Assembly: GCA_963281155.1 (NCBI GenBank)
Contig: CAUJLY010000002.1
Coordinates: forward strand, 7,006,001 to 7,070,000
Reading direction: 5' to 3'
DNA length: 64,000 nt
DNA from: Rhabditophanes sp. KR3021
Lineage: Eukaryota; Nematoda; Chromadorea; Rhabditida; Alloionematidae
In this document: positions 34,237 to 44,545 of the stretch, in pieces
Numbering within the stretch: position 1 is the stretch's first letter
Layout: every line of letters starts with the position of its first letter
The notes under the pieces: generated by a model
The model's input: the letters and a program-made list of their open reading frames with translations, nothing else
Database searches by the model: none
Told to the model about the DNA's origin: nothing
Position numbers and translations under genes: made by a program

Positions 34237-35955
34237 ATGTTGAAGGCTTATAGATTGTTTTTGTTAATAATTGCTTGTCTAAGTCTTATTGAATCATACA
34301 AAATATTAGTTTATAATCCTAAATTTGGCTTTTCACATGTAGCCTTTGCTTCGCAAATCGCTGATATTTTGGTTGACGCTGGGCATGATGTAGTGGTAGC
34401 GACAGCGGAGATGGATCTTGATATTAAGCATAAAGGGGCTAATAAGGCTAGAATTTATCAAATCAAGAGTAATCCGGAGGCTATTGAGATATGGACCAAA
34501 AATATGATGAAGGATAGGATGTGGAATATGTCGGATGATGCTGTTTCTCAGTTTGAGGTACCTAAAATCATTTGCACTTTTGTTTATTATAGTTTTGTAG
34601 ATCTTCAGAACATTTTACCATGCTCAAGCATTAATGAGATCCGTCATAATCAAAGACGAAGAATTAACAAAATTTGTTCTAGAGGAAAAATTTGACTTTG
34701 CCTACACTGAAGTATTTAATGTTTACATGTTTGCTATGTTCAAATACTGGAATATTCCAGCTTACGCCGTCGGAACAGCAACCTGTTTAGCCGAAGATCA
34801 TTACTCATTCTTTGGAGTAGCATTTGCTCCAAGTTATATGCCCGTAATGGTGACTGGGTTTTCCGACAAAATGAATTATTATGAAAAAGTCAAAAACTTA
34901 GCTTCATTTGCAGTTTCAAAGCTTTTCTACATCTATAATAGAGAAATGTTTACAGGTGAAGAGGAAATTAATGCTGCATTTGGTGAAAATTTCTTTTCAG
35001 CAGAAAGAGATATCGCCCAATCTTCTTTTATCTTTTCAAATTCACACCCATTCCTGGAACTGCCTAATGCTAAAGCTCCAAAAATGATTGAAGTTAGTGG
35101 AATTGGTATTCCGGAACCTAAGCCATTAGACAAATATTGGTTGGATATTTTAAATTTAAGAACAGATACTATTTTGATTAGCTTTGGTAGCTTGGCAAAA
35201 TCTTCAAAAATGCCAGCTCAAATGCAACAGGGAATTGTTAATGCTATCAAGGCAATGCCAGACAAAACTTTTATTTGGAAATATGAGACACCTGAAGATA
35301 ATGTAATTCCAAAGTTAGATAATTTAATTTTATCTAATTGGGTTCCTCAAAATGATTTATTAAATAATAAAAAGTTATCGTTGTTTGTAACTCATGGAGG
35401 TAAGTTATCAATTTGTTTGTTTGTTAATTAATTTGTTTGAGGTATGAATAGTATTACGGAATTAGCGTATAGAGGAATAAGAACTTTATGCATCCCAATT
35501 TTCGGTAAGATTATATAACATCCTGCTAATAATATTAAAAAATTTAAGGAGATCAAATGAAAAATGCCAGACTTGTTTCAAGAGCTAAGATCGGCATAGT
35601 AATGGCTAAAGAAGATCTAATATTTGCAGAAAAAATTAAAGCCAACATTCTAGGAGTTTTAGAAAATACAGAATTTAAAGAAAATGCCATCAGACTTTCC
35701 AAGATGATGAATAATAGACCCATCAGTTCAAAAGACTTATTAGTAAAACATGTAGAATTTGCTGCTGAATTCAAAAAATTACCAATGCTTGACTTAGAAA
35801 GCATAAACCAATCATTTATAGTTTATTATTTGTTAGATATTATCGTGCCTTTTGTGCTATTATTGTTACTTTTCTTGTATATTTCCTTTAAGGTGACGTC
35901 TAAAATACTTTCATGTGTATTTGGATCGAAAAGTTTAAAAGAAAAGAGAGATTAA
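34237..35955 (+). CDS. UDP-glycosyltransferase (UGT family)
   Basis: Four exons (34237-34557, 34601-35399, 35442-35504, 35549-35955) give 529 residues, the normal length for an animal UGT. These ER-lumen enzymes conjugate small lipophilic compounds with a sugar from UDP-sugar (detoxification, steroid or ascaroside-like metabolites). There is an N-terminal signal peptide (about 1-20). The acceptor domain follows. The donor domain has ILISFGSLAKSSKMPAQM, NLILSNWVPQNDLL and the UGT signature FVTHGGMNSITELAYRG..CIPIFGDQMKNA, which is restored only when exon 3 (63 bases) is spliced in. A C-terminal membrane anchor (IIVPFVLLLLLFLYISF) ends in a basic cytosolic tail with KEKRD. The catalytic-type His near GFSHVAF is at about residue 34. 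Confidence 0.93.
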
Positions 35956-35958
35956 TTT

Positions 35959-35964
35959 AATAAA
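35959..35964 (+). terminator. Polyadenylation signal of the UGT gene
   Basis: AATAAA begins 4 bases after the stop codon, unusually close but the clearest signal here. Confidence 0.4.
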
Positions 35965-36398
35965 GTTAGTTAGAATATAAATTGTGTGTAATATATTTGC
36001 CTAAATTATATATTAGGACAAAAAAGTGACATTCTTGTCTGATGAATTTCCATGCAAATACCATCCAAGTTGCTTTAAAAGACACCTAAGGATCATACTA
36101 GTTCTGTGTGGAGTGAGCATCATTTAAATAAATGGCATTCAAAATGTGCTAATCAGTTTTTGAAAATGTATAATTGCATACGTCTCCAGATTTTATATTT
36201 TCGATGACACATACTTTTGGAATTATTATTTAAGTTTGATATAGAATTATCAGTTGTGATCAGAAATTATAAAACTCCGTCACATTCTTATCTCCAAATA
36301 CAATGATAATAATCCTTACATAACCACGTTTCCTTCTCTCAAACAAGCAATTTTCTACTTTGTGCAGGAATACCTTTTATTTTACTAAAAATTAAGAA
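35965..36398. other. Intergenic between UGT and BTB-Kelch gene
   Basis: About 430 bases, AT-rich, nothing recognised. It presumably holds the Kelch gene promoter. Confidence 0.4.
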
Positions 36399-38198
36399 AT
36401 GATCTACCAATATTTTCCCAATTTGTTTGAAGCTAGTCTTTTTAATGATGCTGAATTAGCATTCAGTGACGGATCTATGAAAGTTTCAAGAATGATCTTG
36501 GCTGGACATAGCAAGTATTTTTATGATTTGCTCACCAAGGATGTCACCAAAAGTAAGTTTATTAATATGTTCTTTTGATAAACTTGGTTGTTTCAGCCAA
36601 ATTTGATATTAAGAGTTTGAAGCTGGCTGATTTTAAAGTTTACTATGAATACGTTCACTCTGGAGATGATTTTAAAATCGATGGGGATAAGATTCTCGTT
36701 TTTTTCCAAGTTCAAATTGAGTTAAACTCGGCTGATATCAGGGTGCGTTAGTTTTGAGTAAACTTTTAATTATTTATTTAGATTAAATTAATCGAATGGA
36801 TTAAAAAAAAAGATTTTATTATTTACCAAGGCATTTTCTATGAAAACTCTAGTAAATCTGAACTCGAAGAGTATCATAATTTGACTGAACAGCTGATAAC
36901 CACCAATTTTAAAGCTCTCTGTGAAATTAAGGCTTTTGATTCATTTTCAAGAGACAATTTCTTAAGACTTATGAGGAAAGATTTTATCAAGGATAAGGAT
37001 CAAGTAATAATTTTAGATATGATTGCACGTTGGGTCGAATATGACTTTAATAACAGAAAATCGGATTGGCTCGACTTAGTTTCCCAAATTGATTATACAA
37101 AAGTTGAACTTATAACATTAGAGGAATATGTTGAAAAAAATGAGAAGATTTATTTGATTCCGGATTTAATGAAATTTCTTTTTCTTAAAATAAGTGTGAA
37201 AAAAAATGAAAAAATTGTCGTTAGCAGCGTAGTTTCAAAAAATAGTTACTCAAAAATGATCTTGTGTAAGTCTTGAATTAATAAATAACTATATTTTTTA
37301 AGTTGGAGGAATTAATTCAAGTAAATCAGTTGTTGAAATTGATATAAAACAAAATTCAGTAAAAAGAATTGGAAATTTATCTATTGGAAAAGAATGTCAT
37401 TCCTCAGAAAAAATAGGAAGTGATGTATTTGTATTAGGAGGTGGAATTAGCAAAAAAATCGAAAAGTATGTTCTCAGTTTTAATTATCAACTAAACATTT
37501 TTAGGTATAATTTGGAAAGTAATCAATCTGAAGTTCTTTCAATGGAAATGACTTGTAACAAATATGCTTATTCATCTGTTGTTCACTCAAATAGAATTTA
37601 TGTTATTGGTGGATACTTAAATGGCAATTTATTTGACACTGTTGAATAGTAAGTATGGCAATATTTATACTTATTTTATATTTAGTTTCGAACCTGAAAA
37701 AATGAAATGGATTGATGCCCCAAAATTATTACAATCAATTAATCATCACGATTCAGTTATTGTTGATGAAATTATTTATGCTGTAGGAGATTATGATTCT
37801 AACAAGTTCCAAAGGTAATTAGAGGCACTAATTAGATAAATAAAGTGTTTAGATTTGATCCACGTGAGGGTAAATGGAGTTTTTTGGCTGATATTCCAGA
37901 TAAAACATTTGATACTGCTCTGTCTGTGTTTGAACATGCAATTACATGTTCAGGGGGTGGAAATACTCAATCATTGTGCCAAGTTTACGACATAACAAAT
38001 AACAAATGGGATAAACTTGCAAATTTGACTATTCCTATTTATGGAGTAAAATCTATCGAAAATGAAACATCTATTATTGTTGCAGGTGGATTCAATACTG
38101 ACCAAATTCAATCATACAGCAAAATTAACAAAGCCTGGAGTATTATGAATATTAAGTTACCACATAACAATTATTACAATTCCAAAATTTGGTTATAA
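36399..38198 (+). CDS. BTB-BACK-Kelch protein
   Basis: Seven exons (36399-36552, 36597-36742, 36782-37265, 37303-37465, 37505-37648, 37686-37814, 37853-38198) give 521 residues with all phases agreeing and introns of 37-44 bases. The N-terminal BTB domain (about 10-110) is compact and divergent: LFNDAELAFSDGSMKVSRMILAG replaces the canonical DVTL..G..F.AHR. A BACK-like helical region follows (about 130-240, NFKALCEIKAFDSFSRDNFLRL). Then about five to six Kelch repeats (GGINSSKSVVEID, LGGGISKKIEKYN, YVIGGYLNGNLFDTVEYFEP, AVGDYDSNKFQRFDPREGKW, VAGGFNTDQIQSYS). Such proteins commonly act as substrate adaptors of Cullin-3 ubiquitin ligases. The divergence suggests a rapidly evolving nematode family member; the substrate cannot be predicted. 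Confidence 0.9.
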
Positions 38199-38203
38199 TT
38201 TGA

Positions 38204-38209
38204 AATAAA
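38204..38209 (+). terminator. Polyadenylation signal of the BTB-Kelch gene
   Basis: AATAAA begins 6 bases after the stop codon. Confidence 0.4.
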
Positions 38210-38535
38210 ATATTGTCGTGTGGAAAGTTCTTTTATTTGCAAAGCATCTATTTTTAATTCATGTTGTCTAAATAAGTGCATATTTAAATTGTCAAAAATT
38301 TAGTTTGAACGATTCAGAAATATTTTGAGTAGTAATTTATTCAAAATGTTCCAACTTATTTTTTGCATGACCTCATATTTGTTTTTACCTTTTAATAATT
38401 ATTTTCCAAAATTCATGCTTTGCTTTTAAAAGTAACAAATGATAAGAGTTTAATTAAAATATTTTATTTGTTTCTAATACAAGTATAAATAAAATCATAT
38501 GAAGCAATACGTTCGCATAGAAATTATCGGAAAAG

Positions 38536-39052
38536 TTACATTTCTAAATAATCGTTGTAAGCTTTAGAAAGCTTAGTAAAGAAATTAGTTAATAAATCGG
38601 TTGAAGGGAATGTAAAAAGGAATCCTTCCTTAGCATTCAATGGAGCGATTGTCAGTTTGCTTTGGGTAGTCGATCTCAGCATCTCCTACTCAGTTGAACA
38701 GGACCCTAATACTGAGTTTTTGTTTGATAGAAGTATTCTTTTGTCAGTAGTAAGGAGGACAGCCTTGTCTGACAACCGCGCATGTCCAACATAACTATCA
38801 GTGCTTAAATAAAAACCATTTTCTGTATCTTTAAGGTATTTGTACCCAGTAGACTCTTGGTGTAGGGTCTGATAACCTTGCCTCCATGGGTGAATCTCTA
38901 GCCATTCCTTGGCCAAAGTTGTGCGGCTTTCTGTTTTGCTCTTCTTGCCTCTTTCTTTGGTACTCATCATCAAAGAATGATAAAGATATGAGTATATCTA
39001 ACTTACCCGTGAATAAGTCCATTATAAGGTTGGTAGAAAAGAAATTATTCAT
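38536..39052 (-). pseudogene. VPS13 C-terminal fragment, interrupted by a stop
   Basis: From about 38973 to 38689 the frame reads like the extreme C-terminus of VPS13 lipid-transfer proteins: an NGFYLSTDSYVGHARLSDKAVLLTTDKRILL segment in pieces (..DSYVGHARL.., ..AVLLTTDKRILL..). A TAG at 38686-38688 interrupts it. The same frame then continues for about 50 codons (..KLTIAPLNAKEGFLFTFPS.., ..FFTKLSKAYNDYLEM) to TAA at 38536. A 25-base intron would be needed to remove the TAG, too short to be credible. The 5' part (38974-39052) is open in another frame. VPS13 proteins exceed 3000 residues, so this is a truncated copy, most likely a dead partial duplicate. Confidence 0.6.
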
Positions 39053-39375
39053 GTTTCATAGATAGTATTTACAACTAGAGCTTTGTACGTGTAAATATAT
39101 TTGTAGAAAGCATAATTGATATCTGAAAAAATAATAGAATAAATGTTTTGTGTCAGAAGCTTTACTCAGAATAAGTAAGACAATTACCTAACTACGAAGT
39201 TACGTGTCGATATAATAAATAATCAAACAGACGGGATGATCAAGTTTATAATTGTGAAGTAATACTATCTTTAATATGCATATTATATATTGTATTCTCA
39301 TGTATTTATTTATTGCATATAATTGTAATAATAAATCAGACTAGTTGTTTATGATTTTGATTCAATTTTATTCAA

Positions 39376-39860
39376 AGATGTTCAGGAAATATCAATTTTG
39401 AGGGACTTCATGCTAAATGCACCTATTATACACTGATGGAAACTATATCAAAGAAATGTACATTGGGTGAATTTAAGTTTATTGAAATTTTGCATCTAGA
39501 TGGACGATTTGGCTGTCTTTTTACTCGAAGACCCGACTTACCAGAAATCTTCACAGGCATAAATAATCAAACAAATTTAAAGAAAAAGTTATCTTCAATG
39601 ATTAATCTAAAAGTTTTAAATCTATACGCTCAACATATCACACAATTGAAACAATTAGTTTGTAGCTTTCCCAAAACAGTTCAATATTTGAAGATTACAA
39701 CTTTAAAATTCGATGCAACTAATTGGACATTGTGCAGGCATATCCTAATTTGAAGTTTTTAAATTTTGGATTGATAATCCTGATTGTGAATTAGCAGCAA
39801 ATATTCCACCATTCAACCTAATTTCTTTATGTTGTTTGAAAATATTGAAGTCTTTTCAAT
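39376..39860 (+). pseudogene. Leucine-rich-repeat-like gene remnant
   Basis: A 105-codon frame (39436-39753) has LRR-like spacing (LKVLNLYAQHITQLKQLV, ..VQYLKITTLKFDATNW). At about 39738 the frame shifts, and similar sequence continues in other frames (YPNLKFLNFG, then NPDCELAANIPPFNLISL) to about 39860. The pattern resembles nematode F-box/LRR-type families, which turn over quickly. At least two frame breaks and no proper start suggest a pseudogene. Confidence 0.45.
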
Positions 39861-40707
39861 TAGTTGTGTAAATAATGTTCAACTCACATTTCCAAAACAA
39901 TTACGCAAACTTATTATTAATTGTCGTGCCAATTAAGATCATACTCAGTTCCATTCAACATGTGGTGATTATATTTATGAAAGAATATTACAAAAGTATA
40001 ATGGTATTGAAGATTTTAAAGCCAAAATCAAGAATATACCAAATCATAGAGATTGTTTATGTTCAAATATAGAAACACCCTTCGAAAATGTATTTATTTC
40101 GCGTTCAGTGCAAGATCAAATATATTATATTTATTTTGCAAATGCCAAAGATTGGAATCTCTATAAAGAACATCACAAACGAGAATATAACTGAAGATTA
40201 TACAAATTTACAACCTAATAATTAATCTTTATTGCTTCTTACTCATTTATTTTTGAAGATGACTCATATTAGAAGAATGAATTGATAAGGATTTGTTGTT
40301 CAAAATAAATACAAAATAGTTTAAAATCTAACTTCAATAGAATCTTATGGAGATAAATACTTTTGATAAATAAAAGTCTTATGTTCGTATAATTTCCTTA
40401 TAACTAATTTTTAAATTACGTAAATTCATCATGTAACCATTTTTATACTTTTTCAAAATGGCTTGTCAGGCTGCCGGTTCAGACGTATCAAAAATGCATT
40501 CCGTATCTGGTTAAATGAAGTGATACTTTTGATGGATAGATCATATTTAAATTTCACAAAGTTAAATGCCAATTAATGATGCAAAAGGAAAGTCTTAATT
40601 TAAAGAAAACAACAAATAAATGCAGTAAAGAAACTTCTTAACTTGATTTGGATTTATCTCAGATCTTTTCTTAGTAATCAATCTGTACTTCAAAAACACC
40701 TGTAAGT
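39861..40707. other. AT-rich intergenic stretch in the pseudogene cluster
   Basis: About 850 bases with no supportable gene. A 65-codon frame at 39875-40072 is AT-driven and may be the tail of the LRR-like remnant. Confidence 0.35.
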
Positions 40708-40931
40708 ATGGGTGAAGTTTTTATGGAAGCTCTTCAAATAAGGAATAACACTGCTGCTCAACTAACAATTGTTATGGATGTTGTTCCTGCTGCAAAACTT
40801 CCAGCTCATCAGTAATCCATGGCAACAATATTCAATACCAAACTCATGGTGCCGCTTACTTTGATGAAAATAAACAACAACAACCATTTACTAATTATCA
40901 AGCTCATACAACAATTGTGAAGAAACTTTAA
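40708..40931 (+). pseudogene. Coding-like fragment with one frame break
   Basis: ATG at 40708 opens 35 codons with coding character (MGEVFMEALQIRNNTAAQL..VVPAAKLPAHQ) and a TAA. Directly after it, in another frame, 37 further codons read HGNNIQYQTHGAAYFDENK..TNYQAHTTIVKKL to a TAA at 40929, followed by AATAAA-like sequence. The two halves look like one small Gln/Asn-rich protein broken by one indel. No family is recognised. Confidence 0.35.
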
Positions 40932-41085
40932 ATATTTAAATAAATTTGATTATACGTTCTTTTTTTAATAAATCTAAAAGTTTAAAATTATAAACTACGT
41001 TCGTCCAAAAATTATGTTGTATGAAATTATGAAATACAGAAGTGTTTAAAAATTTTATTTCAGTAAGTACAAAAATATATTTGAA

Positions 41086-42117
41086 CTAATTATTGCTCTT
41101 TCTTGTCAAAGTTTGTTTTGTTGACGAAACTACTTTTGTGTTAATGTCAAATTTAAATAACTTTGTACTAATTGTTTGTCTGATACCACGATTAAAAATA
41201 ATCATGACGCATGAAAATACACTATGAAAGGATATCCACAGAATATGTGCTATTATCATAAAGGTACTATCAATTAATATGAAGTCATTCACGATAAAAA
41301 ATATGCAACAAATGTCTGTAACTATACTGATCAAAATAATTTGGCTTGATAGTTTTGCTGAAGCGGATGATTTGACAAGAACACTTTGACTTACTTCCTT
41401 GGTTTTCTTAATGACAATTGCTACGTACGTTATATACATTAAGAATGAAATGATAACAAAACTAGCCGCACAAATCATATGCATTGTACTTTGTGTAAAT
41501 ACATGATTAGGTATTTCCATTCCAAGATAGCTGTCAAAGCACCAAGTATTTAGATAGGAACTGAAGACGATTGGTTCAAACCATATTATAATCCACAAAT
41601 TGTAAAAAAAAGTTGGTAAAATCCAACACCCAATTTTCCATCCATCAAATAGCCTTGCAGCCAAATGAGTATCAATTATTTCAAATATTCTCGTTAATAA
41701 CAACAAAATGGTAGTTGTAGTATTACACAGATAAAAGAAATATGTAATAGCCCCTCCGACAATATTCAACATTGGATTTGAACATGGCATGTATCCATTT
41801 AATTTCAAGTAGCCAGTAAACAAACCTGTCATAATTAAGCCAACTGTATCACAAATACAAATCAATGCCATCAATTTAAAGCAAATATATTGGAAATGTT
41901 CTTTACAAAATAAGGCATACAAACACGGAAAATGGATGCACAAATAAATTATTCCTAATGTAATATATATTAACCCGACTATTAAACTTTTATTCTCTTC
42001 TTCAATAGCATGGATTTGAGTTAAGGTGAACATTGAACAATCATACAACTCTTGATTTTTAATGAAATGCAATATAGTAAAATTTGGTCTCGAGGATTGG
42101 ATTTCAGCTTCAGACAT
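41086..42117 (-). CDS. Seven-transmembrane chemoreceptor, nematode SRT-like
   Basis: An intronless frame of 343 codons with seven hydrophobic segments (about 45-67, 79-101, 115-145, 163-185, 213-238, 253-280, 285-308). The first segment GLIYITLGIIYLCIHFPCLYAL and the following FKLMALICICDTVGLI match the serpentine receptor class T pattern, as does the conserved GAITYFFYLCNTTTTILLLLTR third helix. These GPCRs are expressed mainly in chemosensory neurons of nematodes. N-terminal NFT is a possible glycosylation site. The C-terminal tail is short and Lys/Thr-rich. The call rests on hydropathy and remembered family patterns; other nematode SR classes are possible. Confidence 0.8.
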   Translation of the reverse strand: MSEAEIQSSRPNFTILHFIKNQELYDCSMFTLTQIHAIEEENKSLIVGLIYITLGIIYLCIHFPCLYALFCKEHFQYICFKLMALICICDTVGLIMTGLFTGYLKLNGYMPCSNPMLNIVGGAITYFFYLCNTTTTILLLLTRIFEIIDTHLAARLFDGWKIGCWILPTFFYNLWIIIWFEPIVFSSYLNTWCFDSYLGMEIPNHVFTQSTMHMICAASFVIISFLMYITYVAIVIKKTKEVSQSVLVKSSASAKLSSQIILISIVTDICCIFFIVNDFILIDSTFMIIAHILWISFHSVFSCVMIIFNRGIRQTISTKLFKFDINTKVVSSTKQTLTRKSNN

Positions 42118-42310
42118 TTTGTTAAAAATGATTATAATTTAGTACATATATCTTTTTATAAAAGACAAACATGTTTTAAAATGAGTAATTTTAAACTAGA
42201 ACAAACATTTAAAGAGTAAAAGGTTAAAGATGAGTCATTTTATTTAATGAAATGTGTTATAAAATAAATATGTTCTTTATAAGTTTTATTGAAATACAAA
42301 AATCTACCCA

Positions 42311-42600
42311 TCAAATACCATTTAACAAAATTCCGAACTCTGACTCATTCTTGTTCTCTACTCCTTTGGTGAAGTCGTCGATATTTGATAACATACTTTC
42401 AGGTAAAATTCCTAAGTTTCTTAAACAATCAAATTCAACGTCTGGAGGGGTGTCACGAGTTGCCGAGGATGAAGCTTCTTTAAATTCAGCCTTTTCTTCG
42501 TCACTCAAATTAACCCAACCTTGCGCACCTCAACTTTAGGTTCCCTTTTATTGCCTTAGAAAATTCAACAAACTCACTTCTGTAGAAGTATTAGGATTTT
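42311..42600 (-). pseudogene. Unidentified acidic protein fragment
   Basis: A frame from about 42532 to a stop at 42311 reads AQGWVNLSDEEKAEFKEASS.., ..PPDVEFDCLRNLGILPESML.. with strong coding character but no ATG in a sensible place. Just upstream (to about 42590), in another frame, SEFVEFSKAIKGNLK reads as if it belonged to the same protein; a one-base shift lies between them (near 42535). An acceptor-like TCTACAG precedes it. It is either a broken gene or the last exons of an unrecognised one. Confidence 0.35.
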
Positions 42601-43038
42601 TAGAAAAATCCAAAAGTGGTATTTAGGCCTATTTAAAAATTCTGTCTCATCAGTCTTTTTTTAAATGCGATTTTATGTAGTATCCCTGAGTTTCATAAAA
42701 ATAAATCAGTGGATTGTCGTACAGAGCATCCATGCTGAATTAAACGGGCACAAGACCATTTCCCTATACATATATTAAGTATTTATTAGTAGGGCTCTTA
42801 ACAAGAAATTGCAGTCTGTTAATAAATTCACACAGATCCGACCTTTATATTATTGCCTTAAAGTACACTCCAAATCTAATAAACTTTGATAAATAATTTT
42901 AATATTAAGAAATCTGATTATGTATTATATTATATACAACATTAATAACATTTTGATTAATAAAAACCATACTACAACATAATACACTTTCCAGCAAAAT
43001 GCACTTTACAGAAAGAGTCATTTTTGATTGTGACAATA
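42601..43038. other. Intergenic before the SLC17-like gene 3' end
   Basis: About 440 AT-rich bases with no gene seen. Confidence 0.35.
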
Positions 43039-44545
43039 CTAAATGATTCTTTCACCAGTTCCTAACAAAGCATACACAACTGATCCAGCCAGACACTGCA
43101 CAGCTGTGAAGGAAAATACAATACTCCAATTGTTACCCGTATGTTGAAGTATATATCCGGCAATGAAGATTCCTACGAAGCCAGTTATTGCAGAGAATGA
43201 GTTAAATAGGCCGAAGACGGAGCCTGTATGATTGGGAGCGAAGTCTTGGGCATTTACTGCGACGCCGGCGTGGTGGAGACCTCTCGCAGCCATTGCTAAG
43301 GTGAAGATAAAGACGGCATGAGTGTAATCAGTGGTGGTTATTATTGAGACTATTAAGAGGCAGATCGCTATTCCGACTAGTGATGCTGCTTCCATTAATC
43401 TTCTTGTGTAAGTCATTGACTTTCCTTTCGATAATAATTTAGTAGCGAAATGGGGAGCTATCACTGAAGTCACCACAATTCCGAGTGATGGTACAACATT
43501 GTAGACAAATCCTTTTGCATCCGGGTAATTGTCATGGAAATATGAAGGTAACCATGAGAACATAGTATAATAAACATTAGCTCCAACATATTGTGCCACA
43601 ACAGCTGCCCAGAACGACTTATGGCGAAGCAAAACTCCCCAAGGCACGTCGTTTTGCGGCGGAGAGCTTTTGGTCAGAACTTCTCTATTAGTCTTTTGAC
43701 TATCCATTGGGAGGTGATCGAATGAGTTTTTGGCCTTAAAATGTGCAGCCTTTGGATTATCATCGCATAAATTGTAGACTCGTGATCGGGATGTCCTTGA
43801 TTTGACTAGTCTTTTGAACAGAATCCACCAAATGAAGCTTATAACTCCGGCAAACTGAAATAATTGACGCCACCCAAAGAAATCCAACAAGACTGAACCG
43901 ACACCCCCTGCGATTACTGATCCTAAATGCGACCCTGCCAGACACACTCCAAAAACTCTTCCCTTATCCTTAGTCGTTAAATGCCTTGACACCATAGAAG
44001 CCATCGAAGGCAAATGAAACCCTAAAAACATTAATTACAACTAGTTCCTCAAATTACAAAAAAGAATACCTTGGCCGACACCCGTTAACACACGTACCAC
44101 CAGCAAACCAGTCAAAGGAAAAGGCGTCAAATAAGCCAAATCAAACAATTGGGGAGTAAAAAAGGTAATGGTGACCCACAACAGAGTCGTGAAACTCAAT
44201 ATTCGTTCACCACCATACTTGTCAGCCAATTGTCCTGCTATGACCTGCGTAAATGCATAACCCCAAAAGAAACATGATAAAACGGTCCCTGAACTTGACT
44301 TGTTCCAGCCGTACTCTTGGGCCATAACAGTTGCGCAAATGGGTAAAGCTGCCCGGGCTGCGTACAAAACGCATGTACCGAGGAAGAAGTTTACTGTCCA
44401 TAGACGTGTTTCAGTTCTATAAAATATATTCATCAAAATCATCTAAACAAACAAAAACGTACGGTGACCAAAGTCTGTGTGATTGAAAACTATCCTCATT
44501 ACTGTCAAAATGTGTGGATTGCTTCAATTTTTTTAATGATATCAT
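43039..44545 (-). CDS. SLC17A9: Vesicular nucleotide transporter-like (SLC17A9) MFS protein
   Basis: Three exons (44463-44545, 44070-44416, 43039-44021) give 470 residues in frame; the first junction needs a GTACGT donor. SLC17A9 (VNUT) loads ATP into secretory and synaptic vesicles using membrane potential. Family matches include LLGTCVLYAARAALPICATVMAQEYGWN in pieces (..GTCVLYAARAALPIC.., ..QEYGWNKSSSGTVLSCFFWGY), LADKYGGERIL, WAAVVAQYVGANVYYTMFSWLPSYF, NVVPSLGIVVTS and VNAQDFAPNHTGSVFGLFN. About twelve membrane segments are seen, with a long cytosolic loop in the middle (about 215-260). The nearest family branch is clear; substrate is inferred from orthology. Confidence 0.88.
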
